Shown here: positions 35,125-42,872 of the stretch, in pieces
Numbering within the stretch: the stretch's first letter is position 1
Layout of the letters: every line of letters starts with the position of its first letter
Assembly: GCA_003611955.1 (NCBI GenBank)
Contig: RAZE01000013.1
Span: 58,982 to 122,981, forward strand
Length of the DNA: 64,000 bases
Direction of reading: 5' to 3'
Source: a bacterium 1XD8-76
GTDB taxonomy: Bacteria > Bacillota > Clostridia > Lachnospirales > Lachnospiraceae
Made by a program: the position numbers and the translations under genes
Notes under the pieces: generated by a model
The model's database searches: none
Told to the model about the DNA's origin: nothing
The model's input: only the letters and a program-made list of their open reading frames with translations

Positions 35125-35412
35125 ATGGCAGAGTATAGCACATTGGTACAAGCAGCAATCAAAGAGGCACAGCAGACAGCAGCAGAGCAAAGGAAGAAAG
35201 CCACAGTTTCGGAAGTATACGAAGGGCGGCTATTGGAAACGGAATACATAAAGCGTGGCGGCGCGGTGTGGCAGCAAATAAGGGTTGACGGAAAAGTGAC
35301 GAGCGAAAACAGAGTATATAAAGTAAATTCTGATAAACCATATACAAGGGGTTTCGGGCGATATTGGTATTTGGACGATGAGGCAAAAGAGGCGATGCAG
35401 GCAGCTTTATAA
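35125..35412 (+). CDS. Hypothetical protein, 95 aa
   Basis: It follows the previous gene by 12 bases with AGGAGGGCGG upstream, so the two form an operon. Helical N-terminus and β-rich C-terminus ('RVYKVNSDKPYTRGFGRYWY'). Family unknown. Confidence 0.6.
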   Translation: MAEYSTLVQAAIKEAQQTAAEQRKKATVSEVYEGRLLETEYIKRGGAVWQQIRVDGKVTSENRVYKVNSDKPYTRGFGRYWYLDDEAKEAMQAAL

Positions 35413-35421
35413 AGTTTGTAA

Positions 35422-35467
35422 ATATTACGCAATATGTATTGACATATTGCGTAATATGCGTTATAAT
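35422..35467 (+). promoter_or_regulatory. Consensus promoter with perfect palindromic operator, copy 2
   Basis: The same 15-base arms and TATTGA spacer as copy 1, TTGACA at 35439-35444, 17 bases, TATAAT at 35462-35467. It would start RNA near 35474, exactly where the long inverted repeat of the toxin-like locus begins. Confidence 0.9.
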
Positions 35468-35516
35468 ATTCATGTAAACAGTTAAGGGGCGGCACAAAGG
35501 AAAGGAAACAAGCCCC

Positions 35517-35648
35517 ATGATAAAGTTAATAGAAGTTTTGGCAGAAATAGCAATAGTGACAGTCATTGCCTTAGAGATAATAGAGGACATAAAAAATAGG
35601 GTTGACAGCGACCAAACCGACAACCCCAAAGACGATAAAGAGCAATAG
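35517..35648 (+). CDS. Candidate type I toxin peptide, 43 aa
   Basis: The ORF begins 'MIKLIEVLAEIAIVTVIALE', a single hydrophobic helix, and ends in a polar, charged tail ('NRVDSDQTDNPKDDKEQ'). This is the shape of small membrane toxins of the Fst/TxpA kind, though I cannot place it in a named family. It has a strong promoter with operator upstream, is enclosed by complementary RNA ends, and an antisense unit overlaps its 3' part. It could instead be a small holin-like or regulatory membrane peptide. Confidence 0.65.
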   Translation: MIKLIEVLAEIAIVTVIALEIIEDIKNRVDSDQTDNPKDDKEQ

Positions 35649-35676
35649 TAGCTAAGTAACCAAAGCCCCTTAACTG
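35591..35676 (-). ncRNA. Candidate antisense RNA antitoxin
   Basis: A minus-strand promoter (35683-35710) would start RNA near 35676. The RNA crosses the toxin 3' end and meets a hairpin (GGGTTG ... CAACCC, bases 35599-35626) followed on the minus strand by TATTTTTT, an intrinsic terminator. The product would be about 85 nt and fully complementary to the 3' half of the toxin mRNA, including the right arm of the long inverted repeat. Confidence 0.6.
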
Positions 35677-35682
35677 ATTTAC

Positions 35683-35710
35683 ATTATATCATGGGAGCCG
35701 GAAAAGTCAA
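35683..35710 (-). promoter_or_regulatory. Promoter for the antisense RNA
   Basis: On the minus strand: TTGACT (35710-35705), 16 bases, TATAAT (35688-35683), with TGA before the -10 making an extended -10 element. Confidence 0.7.
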
Positions 35711-35726
35711 GAAGGGAGGGTTGAAA

Positions 35727-35909
35727 TTGCGATCCAACAATGAGTTTAACCAAATTGCATACCAAAACGACTATATCAAAGAAAAGTACGATCGGATTAA
35801 TTTAACGGTGCCAAAAGGCAGAAAGGAGGAAATAAAGAAAAGGGCAGCAGCAGCGGGAAAGAGTGTAAACGAATATATAAATAGCTTAATTGATGATGAT
35901 ATGAAATAA
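35727..35909 (+). CDS. Ribbon-helix-helix (Arc/CopG-like) protein, 60 aa
   Basis: TTG at 35727 is preferred as start because GAAGGGAGGG lies just upstream; an ATG at 35691 overlaps the antisense promoter. 'DRINLTVPKGRKEEIKKRAA' and 'GKSVNEYINSLI' form the β-strand and two helices of an RHH DNA-binding dimer. It is the only clear DNA-binding protein near the duplicated palindromes, so it may be their repressor. Confidence 0.75.
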   Translation: MRSNNEFNQIAYQNDYIKEKYDRINLTVPKGRKEEIKKRAAAAGKSVNEYINSLIDDDMK

Positions 35910-35926
35910 AAGGTTTGGCGCGTGTA

Positions 35927-35960
35927 AAGGGCGGCAGGTAGACTATTACCCGCCGCCCTT
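35927..35960 (+). other. Stable hairpin after the RHH gene
   Basis: AAGGGCGGC... pairs with GCCGCCCTT, 13 of 14 pairs, six-base loop. No T run follows, so terminator function is doubtful. Confidence 0.5.
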
Positions 35961-35993
35961 CGGCGTGTGCAGAAAGGAAGATGAAACAATTTT

Positions 35994-37028
35994 ATGAAAT
36001 CATTTAAACAATTTACATATAATGACCGGTTGCGGTTGGAGGTATTGGTTAAAGCAAAGCATACACCAAAGGAAATCGCGGAAATTCTACATTTCCATAT
36101 TAGCACAATTTATAGGGAACTGAACCGAGGACAGTTTGAGGCGTTAAATTCAGATCTTACAAAAGAAATGAGATATAGCCCTGATATAGCACAGCAACAT
36201 AAAGAGGAGGTTTTAGCTGCAAAGGGCGCAGATCTGAAAATTGGGAATGAGCGGGCATTTGCAGAGCGGGTAGAGGAAATCATAATAAAAGAGGGGTACA
36301 GCCCCGCGGCGGCACTGGCAAAAGTGAAAGCTGAAGGATATGATTTTTCAATATGTGTAACTACTCTATATAGTTACATTGATAAGGGCGTTTTTCTGAA
36401 TTTGACAATGAAACACCTGCCGGAAAAGAGGAAAGGAGAAAAGAAACATAAGCGGAAAACCACACAAAAGCGGGCTACAAAAGGTGAAAGCATCGAGAAC
36501 AGACCGGACGAAATAGACACGCGGGAGGAATTTGGGAATTGGGAAATGGACACCGTTGTAGGGGCGCGGGGAGTTTCTAAAAAATCTTTATTGGTACTGA
36601 CAGAAAGGAAAACGCGAAAAGAAATTATATTTTTACTGAAAGATCATACATCGGCAGCAGTTGTAAAAGCATTAGACCGGTTAGAAAGAAATTTAGGAAA
36701 AAAATTTAGAGAAATATTTAAAAGCATTACCGTAGACAACGGATCGGAATTTGCGGATTGGGAAGGCATGGAGCGATCCAAGCGCAGCAAGAAAAAAAGG
36801 ACAAAAATATATTACTGTCACCCATATAGCAGTTGGGAGCGTGGCAGCAACGAGAACCAAAACAAATTAGTGCGCCGCCATATTCCAAAGGGCGTTAATT
36901 TTGATGATAAGACGCAGGGGGATATTGACAACATAACAGAATGGATCAATAATTACCCGCGCCGCCTACATGAGTACAGAACGGCAGAGGAATTATATAA
37001 TAAGGAACTGGAAAAAATTGCAGCATAG
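35994..37028 (+). CDS. IS30-family DDE transposase
   Basis: The 344-residue protein has an N-terminal helix-turn-helix ('TPKEIAEILHFHISTIYREL') and the IS30 catalytic set: Asp186 in 'NWEMDTVVG', Asp248 in 'ITVDNGSEF', Glu287 in 'RGSNENQNK', with 'RRHIPKGVNF' after it. Length is normal. I could not find terminal inverted repeats, so it may be a phage-borne or immobile copy. It sits at the boundary where GC content drops. Confidence 0.9.
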   Translation: MKSFKQFTYNDRLRLEVLVKAKHTPKEIAEILHFHISTIYRELNRGQFEALNSDLTKEMRYSPDIAQQHKEEVLAAKGADLKIGNERAFAERVEEIIIKEGYSPAAALAKVKAEGYDFSICVTTLYSYIDKGVFLNLTMKHLPEKRKGEKKHKRKTTQKRATKGESIENRPDEIDTREEFGNWEMDTVVGARGVSKKSLLVLTERKTRKEIIFLLKDHTSAAVVKALDRLERNLGKKFREIFKSITVDNGSEFADWEGMERSKRSKKKRTKIYYCHPYSSWERGSNENQNKLVRRHIPKGVNFDDKTQGDIDNITEWINNYPRRLHEYRTAEELYNKELEKIAA

Positions 37029-37260
37029 AACAAATGTTTGATACGCAACTACCCTTTATTTCGTGCGCCCATTTTTAGGCATCGCAGAAAGCGATCCGGA
37101 TCCGGATCTGCATCACATCAACACTCAAACTTATTATATGTGAAAATAGCACAATAAAACATTGGTTATGTTGTGCATATTGCTAAAAGTGAAAAAATCA
37201 AAAAAAACTTTCGCATTTAATGTTGACATTTTCATTTTATTATCTTATATAAACAAATGC

Positions 37261-37289
37261 TTGTATATTAACAAATCTTTGTCTATAAT
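37261..37289 (+). promoter_or_regulatory. Promoter at the start of the AT-rich island
   Basis: TTGTAT, 17 bases, TATAAT, 45 bases before the first island gene. A second possibility is TTGACA at 37222 with TATATA. The rest of 37029-37260 holds a short tandem GATCCG motif near 37095 and no gene that I can see. Confidence 0.6.
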
Positions 37290-37334
37290 AGAGTATGGTG
37301 CTGTTTTTTAACTCTTATACAGAAAGGACAAAAT

Positions 37335-37634
37335 ATGGACAAATTTGTAAAAAAACTGGTGAAGAACCACTTAGGGGCGTTTATGAATAAAAGTATAGAC
37401 GCTTTAGCCTTGGCTGATGAAACATACCTTCAGGACAGTAAGGCGGCTGATGAACTGGAAGAACGCTATAACGCTTTAAATATCCCTGAAAAGGATAGAA
37501 TTGTTATAAATGATTACATAGCGTGTCTGGCAACAAAAGAGCATAAAATGCGGGATTTGGCGTATCTGGCAGGTGTGGCTGATAGTATTAAACTTTTTAA
37601 TGGGTTAGGGGCTATTAAGGATTTGGGGGCGTGA
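37335..37634 (+). CDS. Hypothetical island protein, 99 aa
   Basis: AGAAAGGA precedes the ATG. Helical, with no signal peptide. Codon use is AT-rich like the rest of the island and unlike the phage. Function unknown; it forms a small operon with the next two genes. Confidence 0.6.
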   Translation: MDKFVKKLVKNHLGAFMNKSIDALALADETYLQDSKAADELEERYNALNIPEKDRIVINDYIACLATKEHKMRDLAYLAGVADSIKLFNGLGAIKDLGA

Positions 37635-37635
37635 T

Positions 37636-37863
37636 GTGATACAAAAAATATTTGAATTTTTGCTTTTTCATTCGGTTGATAATATAAAATTTTATAATTT
37701 CTTATGTGATACCTTCCCTAAACTGGAAGAAAAATATATGGAAAAAGAAGAAGCAAAAAACAGAGAGATTTGCATACCACAAGAAGATTTAGATCGTATG
37801 AGTCACAATGTATGGCAACGGCTGTGTGATTCTTTTCCTGCGTTAGACAGAAGTAAATTTTAA
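37636..37863 (+). CDS. Hypothetical island protein, 75 aa
   Basis: GTG start one base after the previous stop with GGGGG upstream. Aromatic N-terminus and acidic middle. The phrase 'LCDSFPALD' near the end echoes 'LCDTFPKLE' near the front, a possible short internal repeat. Function unknown. Confidence 0.55.
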   Translation: MIQKIFEFLLFHSVDNIKFYNFLCDTFPKLEEKYMEKEEAKNREICIPQEDLDRMSHNVWQRLCDSFPALDRSKF

Positions 37864-37885
37864 TCATTAGAAAGGATTATAAAAA

Positions 37886-38197
37886 ATGGAACAAGAAAAG
37901 AAAGATTTTACTAAAAAAATTATGATTGGTGCGGTGTTGGCGGTATTATATATTGTTGTTTGTTTACCTAAATTTCTTATGAATCCCTTCTTGGGCATTT
38001 TTCAATCATTGTTGGGTGCTGTATTTCTTTTTTGTGCGCCGTGGGGGTGGGGCTTACCTAATAAACTCGTGGCAAAAGGGAACACGGATTATATTATTCC
38101 ATTCCCTCTATATGTAGCCTTAAAAGCATTTAGCGCCTTTTTCCTTGGGTGGGCGGGCTTCTTATATGATATATACAAAATGTTTATAAAAAAATAG
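37886..38197 (+). CDS. Small membrane protein, about three TM segments
   Basis: Hydrophobic stretches at about 12-28, 35-55 and 75-95 ('GAVLAVLYIVVCL', 'SLLGAVFLFCAPW', 'FSAFFLGWAGFLYDIY') suggest an integral membrane protein with a basic C-terminus. Third gene of the island operon, followed by a terminator. Role unknown. Confidence 0.6.
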   Translation: MEQEKKDFTKKIMIGAVLAVLYIVVCLPKFLMNPFLGIFQSLLGAVFLFCAPWGWGLPNKLVAKGNTDYIIPFPLYVALKAFSAFFLGWAGFLYDIYKMFIKK

Positions 38198-38215
38198 AAT
38201 CAATTTTTTAAAAGG

Positions 38216-38244
38216 GCAAGGGGTTTTGATCCCTTGCTTTTTAA
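38216..38244 (+). terminator. Terminator of first island operon
   Basis: GCAAGGG and CCCTTGC pair around an 8-base loop, then a T-rich tail. Confidence 0.8.
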
Positions 38245-38371
38245 ATTTTTATATTATATAATTTATTCAGAGAGAAGGAAGAAAAATTATTTTTCCTATT
38301 TTTTCACTTATGATTTTTGTATATACTCCCTTAATATAAAAAAAGATTGTTTTAAAAATTGAATATCGTGT

Positions 38372-38407
38372 AAAAAGATTAGCCTTGTAGTGTGCTAATC
38401 TTTTTTT
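38372..38407 (+). terminator. Orphan strong terminator
   Basis: AAAAAGATTAGC pairs perfectly with GCTAATCTTTTT, 10-base loop, seven Ts. No coding region lies between it and the previous terminator, so it may end an unannotated RNA in 38246-38371. Confidence 0.75.
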
Positions 38408-38493
38408 GTTAATAACCATAGGTTATTGACTGGCACAATTTTAATACAACTTATGAAATTAAGTTATAATGAATATGTTATGTTATAAAACAT

Positions 38494-38522
38494 TTGACAA
38501 AAATCTCTATTAGGGGTATACT
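38494..38522 (+). promoter_or_regulatory. Promoter with GTATA/TATAC dyad
   Basis: TTGACA at 38494, 17 bases, TATACT at 38517-38522. The -10 region lies inside GTATACTGTATATAC, a 5-base inverted repeat that could bind a repressor. Confidence 0.75.
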
Positions 38523-38580
38523 GTATATACAACATAATAAAAAAGAGAAAATACTAACTAATTAAAGAATTAAAGAATAA

Positions 38581-38640
38581 AGAGAAAAGGATAATTTTAA
38601 ACAGTTTTTTTATAAACTGTTGTTTCCTGTTCTCTTTTTT
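38581..38640 (+). terminator. Leader terminator or attenuator
   Basis: A long hairpin (AGAGAAAAGGA with TCCTGTTCTCT, one mismatch, enclosing a nested AAACAGTT-type stem) followed by TTTTTT lies between the promoter and the first gene of the unit. It could attenuate the operon or end a leader RNA of about 110 nt. Confidence 0.65.
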
Positions 38641-38686
38641 ATTTTGTCTAAATATGAAAAATCTATAAGAAAGGAAATAAAACACA

Positions 38687-38926
38687 ATGAAGAAAATAAT
38701 TATAAAAATTACTGAAAGACCTAAAAAGCCCTTATATGGTGATTATGAAATCTTATACGGCTTAGGTATAGATAGTGACAAGACTATTTATGAATTATAT
38801 TTTGAAGATAACAACAAAAAAATCGGTAAACTTGTAAGTGCTAAAAACACAATAACAGGTAAAAACGAAAAATTAGAAAATGTTGTTATAAGGGGGCTTG
38901 AAAAATGGCAGACAAAAAGAAAATAA
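38687..38926 (+). CDS. Hypothetical island protein, 79 aa
   Basis: AGAAAGGAAAT precedes the ATG. Lys-rich and β-rich ('KKIIIKITERPKKPLYGDYE'). Function unknown. It overlaps the CopG-like gene, suggesting the two act together. Confidence 0.6.
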   Translation: MKKIIIKITERPKKPLYGDYEILYGLGIDSDKTIYELYFEDNNKKIGKLVSAKNTITGKNEKLENVVIRGLEKWQTKRK

Positions 38927-39060
38927 ATTTTAATATCAATAAAAATGTTCTGGCTGATTTAGATAAAAAAGCAAAAGAAAATGATATGACTAGAACAACA
39001 CTAATTACAATTTTAATAAGAAAATATTTATATAAGAATGATGAAAGAGAGGTTATTTAA
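38905..39060 (+). CDS. CopG/RHH-like small protein, 51 aa
   Basis: 'KKINFNINKNVLADLDKKAK' plus 'NDMTRTTLITILIRKYL' fit the β-strand, helix, turn, helix pattern of ribbon-helix-helix repressors. It overlaps the preceding gene and ends one base before the next start; it may regulate this operon through the dyad at 38517-38531. Confidence 0.65.
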   Translation: MADKKKINFNINKNVLADLDKKAKENDMTRTTLITILIRKYLYKNDEREVI

Positions 39061-39061
39061 A

Positions 39062-39865
39062 ATGAAAAATAATAAATTAAATAAAAAAATTATAATCCCT
39101 GTTCTTATGGGGGCTTTAACAATAGCAAATTTAACCAGTCCAGTCCACGCTGATCCTTCTGCGGCTGATAATGATTATCAAATAATAGTTATAGAAAAAG
39201 ATCCCGAAACTGGAAAATATGTAAAAAAAATTTCTTACACAGAACACGCTTATTTCGGAACTACTGGATTTTGTAATATCTGCAATATGACAATCAATGA
39301 AGGAAATCATACAAACAAACTTGTAAAAGATGAAGATAAAGGCATTATCATTGGTAAAGATGAAGAAAGCGGTATTCCTGTTATTCCAGAAGATAATAGG
39401 GGCGTTGTTATTGGTAAAGATGAAGAAAGCGGCGTTCCTGAAATATCTACAACTAATGTTATTGTAAAAATGAACGGTGATGTTATAAATATTGACTGTA
39501 AAAGCGGCACTTATAAAGAAGTTTTTAACTATATAAAAAATCTTGGTTATACAGATTTTACAGTTAAAAATTATTGGAACACACAAGTTTATTCTTGGTA
39601 TAAATACGATAATAAAAAAATTTGTGATGTATTTTTAAATAATAATACTACTACAAATAAAGATGAAAAAGTTGTTGTTCAGTCTTTAAAAATCAATGGT
39701 AAATTTGTTGACATTGAATGTAAAAGCGGCACTTATAAAGAAGTTTTTAACTATATAAAAAATCTTGGTTATACAGATTTTACAGTTAAAAACTATTGGA
39801 ACACAACCGTTTACGCTTGGTATAACATAAACGAAAGCGGTAAATGTGAAGTATTTTTTAAATAA
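39062..39865 (+). CDS. Secreted protein with duplicated 87-bp unit
   Basis: From ATG 39062 the 267-residue protein starts with a signal peptide ('NKKIIIPVLMGALTIANL' then Ala cleavage near 'VHADP'). A metal-like CNIC motif follows near 79, then two copies of 'GKDEESG', then two near-identical domains with 'KSGTYKEVFNYIKNLGYTDF' ending in 'VYxWY'. This is a secreted, probably surface-exposed repeat protein. Family not recognised. Confidence 0.75.
   Translation: MKNNKLNKKIIIPVLMGALTIANLTSPVHADPSAADNDYQIIVIEKDPETGKYVKKISYTEHAYFGTTGFCNICNMTINEGNHTNKLVKDEDKGIIIGKDEESGIPVIPEDNRGVVIGKDEESGVPEISTTNVIVKMNGDVINIDCKSGTYKEVFNYIKNLGYTDFTVKNYWNTQVYSWYKYDNKKICDVFLNNNTTTNKDEKVVVQSLKINGKFVDIECKSGTYKEVFNYIKNLGYTDFTVKNYWNTTVYAWYNINESGKCEVFFK
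39497..39805 (+). repeat. Tandem gene-internal duplication (39497-39583 and 39719-39805)
   Basis: Two 87-base segments 222 bases apart differ at one position by eye. Near-identity at DNA level in AT-rich sequence indicates a recent duplication or ongoing gene conversion. Confidence 0.9.
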
Positions 39866-39885
39866 ATAGAAAGAAGGTAATAAGA

Positions 39886-41457
39886 ATGAAAAATAATAAA
39901 TTAAATAGAAATGTAAATAAGGTAATAACAATAGGAATGGCGGGGGCTGTTGCCCTCTCTGCTCCACTTAGTTTTGTATATGCTAGTCCAGACGCTGACG
40001 AACAACACGAATACACAGATATTCACGGCGTATGTGATATATGCGGGGAAACAAAAGAAGATGGAAACCACTTTGTAGATGAAATTATAGATGATGGCAT
40101 TATAGAAATTGATCCAAATGATACCGAAAATGATAAAAAAGATGATGATGTTATTATAGTTGATACTTGCGATGAGGATCATATTGAATATCCTTTTGTG
40201 GATTTAGATAATGACGGTTTTTGTGATAACTGTGGGGCTGAAAAGAAAGAAAACACAGAGAACACAGAAAGCACAGAAATACCAGAAGAAAAGAAAGACT
40301 TTACTTTTTTTATAAAAGGTTATAATACTGCTGATGATAAAAATATAACAAATATCTATAATAAATTAAAAACAGATGGAAAATATAAATTGTCTTATAG
40401 TGATAATAAAACAGAAAAAGATTTAAAGGTAAAAGTAAATATTTATAATAACAATGATGAAATTATTGATAATTTTGTACTTAGTAATAGTGATAATATT
40501 ATAAAAAATTTACTTGATGAAGATGAACAAGGTTATAAACAATTTTCTTGTAAATATGAACTTGTAGCCGAAAATTTGCACTATACAAAAGATAATAAAT
40601 GTTTTATGTATAGTAGCATAAAAACAGAAAATGGCGAAATTCCTGTTTTGAAATTATTTCAATTAACGCCTTGTACTAATCACAGTGATTTTGAAAATCC
40701 TGTTCATATTGAAAAAGAATTTGGCGTTGTATGTGATTATAATAATCCTAATTTTGATTTAGATTTATTTTTAGAAGATGAAGAAATAGAAAACTTTTTC
40801 TTTGGTAATATAGTTGTTGATAAAGATTGCTGTTGTGTGAGTGGTGTTCCTGATTTACCAGACTTACCAGACATAAGCACAGAAACAACAGAAACTACGG
40901 AAAGCACTGAAACAGAAAGCACCGAAACAGAGAGTACAGAAACAGAGAGTACAGAAACAGAAAGCACTGAAACGGAAAGCACTGAAACAGAATCCTCTGA
41001 AACAGAATCCTCTGAAACGGAAAGCACTGAAACAGAATCCTCTGAAACAGAATCCTCTGAAACAGAAAGCACTGAAACAGAATCCTCTGAAACAGAAAGC
41101 ACTGAAACAGAATCTTCTGAAACAGAGAGTACAGAAACAGAAAGCACCGAAACAGAATCTTCTGAAACAGAATCCTCTGAAACAAGAACAACTGAAACAA
41201 CAACAACTCCTACTCCTGAACCTGTTAAACCTGTGAATCCTGTTGAACCTGTAAAGCCTGTTGAGCCTACACCAACACCAATTACAACCACAACAGAAAC
41301 AACAACTACCACAACAGAAACAGGAAAAGTTGATCCTAGTGAAAAAAATGAAATTGTTCAGACTGGCGATTTAGCAACTAATACATATTATGGCGGCTAT
41401 TTCTTAACTGGGGGATTTGCTGTTTTAACTGCATTTTTTAAAAAGTTTAAAAAATAA
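39886..41457 (+). CDS. Cell-wall-anchored surface protein with Ser/Thr/Glu repeat stalk
   Basis: Signal peptide at 1-35 ('VITIGMAGAVALSAPLSFVYA'-like), two small Cys motifs (CDICGE, CDNCGA), a globular middle of about 200 residues, then about 110 residues of TES-type repeats (units of TETES/TETESS), a PV-rich linker and a C-terminal sorting region: VQTGD, hydrophobic segment, 'FKKFKK'. VQTGD resembles sortase signals of Clostridia. It is probably a stalked adhesin or phage-conferred surface factor. Confidence 0.85.
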   Translation: MKNNKLNRNVNKVITIGMAGAVALSAPLSFVYASPDADEQHEYTDIHGVCDICGETKEDGNHFVDEIIDDGIIEIDPNDTENDKKDDDVIIVDTCDEDHIEYPFVDLDNDGFCDNCGAEKKENTENTESTEIPEEKKDFTFFIKGYNTADDKNITNIYNKLKTDGKYKLSYSDNKTEKDLKVKVNIYNNNDEIIDNFVLSNSDNIIKNLLDEDEQGYKQFSCKYELVAENLHYTKDNKCFMYSSIKTENGEIPVLKLFQLTPCTNHSDFENPVHIEKEFGVVCDYNNPNFDLDLFLEDEEIENFFFGNIVVDKDCCCVSGVPDLPDLPDISTETTETTESTETESTETESTETESTETESTETESTETESSETESSETESTETESSETESSETESTETESSETESTETESSETESTETESTETESSETESSETRTTETTTTPTPEPVKPVNPVEPVKPVEPTPTPITTTTETTTTTTETGKVDPSEKNEIVQTGDLATNTYYGGYFLTGGFAVLTAFFKKFKK

Positions 41458-41484
41458 AAATTTATAGAAAGGGGGATATAAAAA

Positions 41485-41811
41485 ATGGAAGAATTAACAT
41501 TATTTGAAAAAGTAATTTTATTTTTCAGTGGGGAAGGTGGCACAACAATAGAAGAAGTATTCTCATTTTTCAGGGATATGTTACCTATTTATGTAATTTT
41601 TACTCCTGCGGCTGTTGTTGGAATTTGTATACTTCTTGTAATGATAATGACAACTCCTAGTGATACAAAAGCGGTTGAATATAAAGAATATATAAAATAT
41701 ATATGTTGGGCATGGGTGATCCTTCAGTTCGTTCCTACTTTTATGGTAATGTGCTTTAATTATGCAACTGCAAATAACGCCTTCACTTGGGCTGTTTCTA
41801 ACAGTATTTAA
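41485..41811 (+). CDS. Small two-TM membrane protein, 108 aa
   Basis: AGAAAGGGGG precedes the ATG. Hydrophobic segments at about 33-55 ('LPIYVIFTPAAVVGICILLV') and 75-95 ('YICWAWVILQFVPTFMVMCF'). Size and topology recall pilin-like or channel-forming proteins of mobile elements, but no family is assigned. Confidence 0.6.
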   Translation: MEELTLFEKVILFFSGEGGTTIEEVFSFFRDMLPIYVIFTPAAVVGICILLVMIMTTPSDTKAVEYKEYIKYICWAWVILQFVPTFMVMCFNYATANNAFTWAVSNSI

Positions 41812-41831
41812 TTATTAAACTATAAAAACTA

Positions 41832-41863
41832 AATAGCGTATATCTTAGGTATGCGCTATTTTT
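41832..41863 (+). terminator. Terminator after the two-TM protein
   Basis: AATAGCGTATA pairs with TATGCGCTATT (one G-T pair), 7-base loop, T run. The remaining 41864-42144 is AT-rich and non-coding; it contains a GC-richer island near 41948-41990 that I cannot assign. Confidence 0.85.
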
Positions 41864-42144
41864 GATCTATTGCTTTTATAAATAAAAGATTATAAAATTA
41901 ATATATAAGTTATTTATTTTATAAAAGTATAGTGTTTAAAAGTTAAAAGGTGGCGGCTTAATCTGCGTGATTATGTAAGGCGTCCATTATAAGAAAAGTT
42001 ATGTAATATAACAATTTTATATTACTTTTAGATGAAAAATTATAAAATGAATAACATTTTTTTATATGACAACTAAATACAAAATTTAATATAGAGTAAA
42101 CCAAAAAAACCAAAAAAATATAATGTGAAAGGAAATAAAATATT

Positions 42145-42456
42145 ATGAAGAAAGAGATTTATAATGAATTAAAGAAGGAACTATTAAACAATGACAGAAT
42201 AGAAAAGGTAAGTAAAAAAGGTGATTACATTACATTAGAACTTAATGCAACTGATTATCTTTATACGCCTAATGAAATAAGATTTATTTTACATATTGCT
42301 CTTATGAATCTGAATAAAGATTTTAATTATTGCGAATATGAAAATGAAGAACTTCCAACAAAATATGGCAAGTTTAAATATGTTAAGCACGAACAAGGTA
42401 ACAGTATAAGTCTTAATACTTTTATTGTTTATAGCGTAACCTATAAAATCATTTAA
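42145..42456 (+). CDS. Hypothetical island protein, 103 aa
   Basis: GAAAGGAAAT precedes the ATG; TATAAT at 42119 may be its promoter -10. Charged, Asn/Glu-rich, cytoplasmic. Family unknown. Single-gene unit with its own terminator. Confidence 0.6.
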   Translation: MKKEIYNELKKELLNNDRIEKVSKKGDYITLELNATDYLYTPNEIRFILHIALMNLNKDFNYCEYENEELPTKYGKFKYVKHEQGNSISLNTFIVYSVTYKII

Positions 42457-42485
42457 AATTTAATAAAAAACTTAATATTGAAATT

Positions 42486-42536
42486 AAGGGATCATCTTTT
42501 TTCGAGTAGAAGTGAAAAAGGTTGATCCCTTTTTTT
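42486..42536 (+). terminator. Terminator
   Basis: AAGGGATCA and TGATCCCTT pair across a larger loop, followed by seven Ts. Confidence 0.8.
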
Positions 42537-42579
42537 ATACTAAAACACAAAAAAACTTATAAAAAGGAAGGTAATAAAA

Positions 42580-42828
42580 ATGAAAATAGAAGAAGTTTAT
42601 AAGATAATGCAATTATTAAAAAGAGATAAAAGATTTGATGTATTTGTGGATATTGAAAATCTTGGAAAGGATTATGATCGTGAGAATTTACCATATATGA
42701 TTTTAGAACATAATCCATATCAACCAGTTCAAGAATTACGCTTACAAGGTTTAATTTATATGGGCTTTATTACTGATGGATATTATCATTTTCATAAAAA
42801 AGTATATCCTGTTGAAATATTTGCATAA
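42580..42828 (+). CDS. Hypothetical island protein, 82 aa
   Basis: AAAAAGGAAGG precedes the ATG. Ends 'GFITDGYYHFHKKVYPVEIF'. The pattern resembles small YjcQ-like winged-helix phage proteins, but the match is weak. Function unknown. Confidence 0.55.
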   Translation: MKIEEVYKIMQLLKRDKRFDVFVDIENLGKDYDRENLPYMILEHNPYQPVQELRLQGLIYMGFITDGYYHFHKKVYPVEIFA

Positions 42829-42872
42829 ACAAACTAATTATAAAAAACTTTTGAAAAGGAAGGGTAAAGATT

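Larger units (their letters stand above)
35474..35682. repeat. Long-range inverted repeat enclosing the toxin-like ORF
   Basis: The left arm 35474-35490 (GTAAACAGTTAAGGGGC) is complementary to the right arm 35665-35682 except for one bulged base. Because the left arm starts at the predicted transcription start, the RNA 5' end can pair with sequence past the ORF, as in metastable type I toxin mRNAs. GGGGC of the left arm can also pair with GCCCC at 35512-35516 just before the ATG, looping out the ribosome site. Confidence 0.75.

Noticed and set aside
35994..37028. Active IS30 insertion with terminal repeats
   Set aside because: The transposase is intact, but no matching terminal inverted repeats or target duplication could be found around it, so only the gene is reported.
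40879..41190. CRISPR-like short repeats
   Set aside because: Repeats are in-frame codons of a Ser/Thr/Glu stalk with no spacers; no CRISPR array is present in the window.
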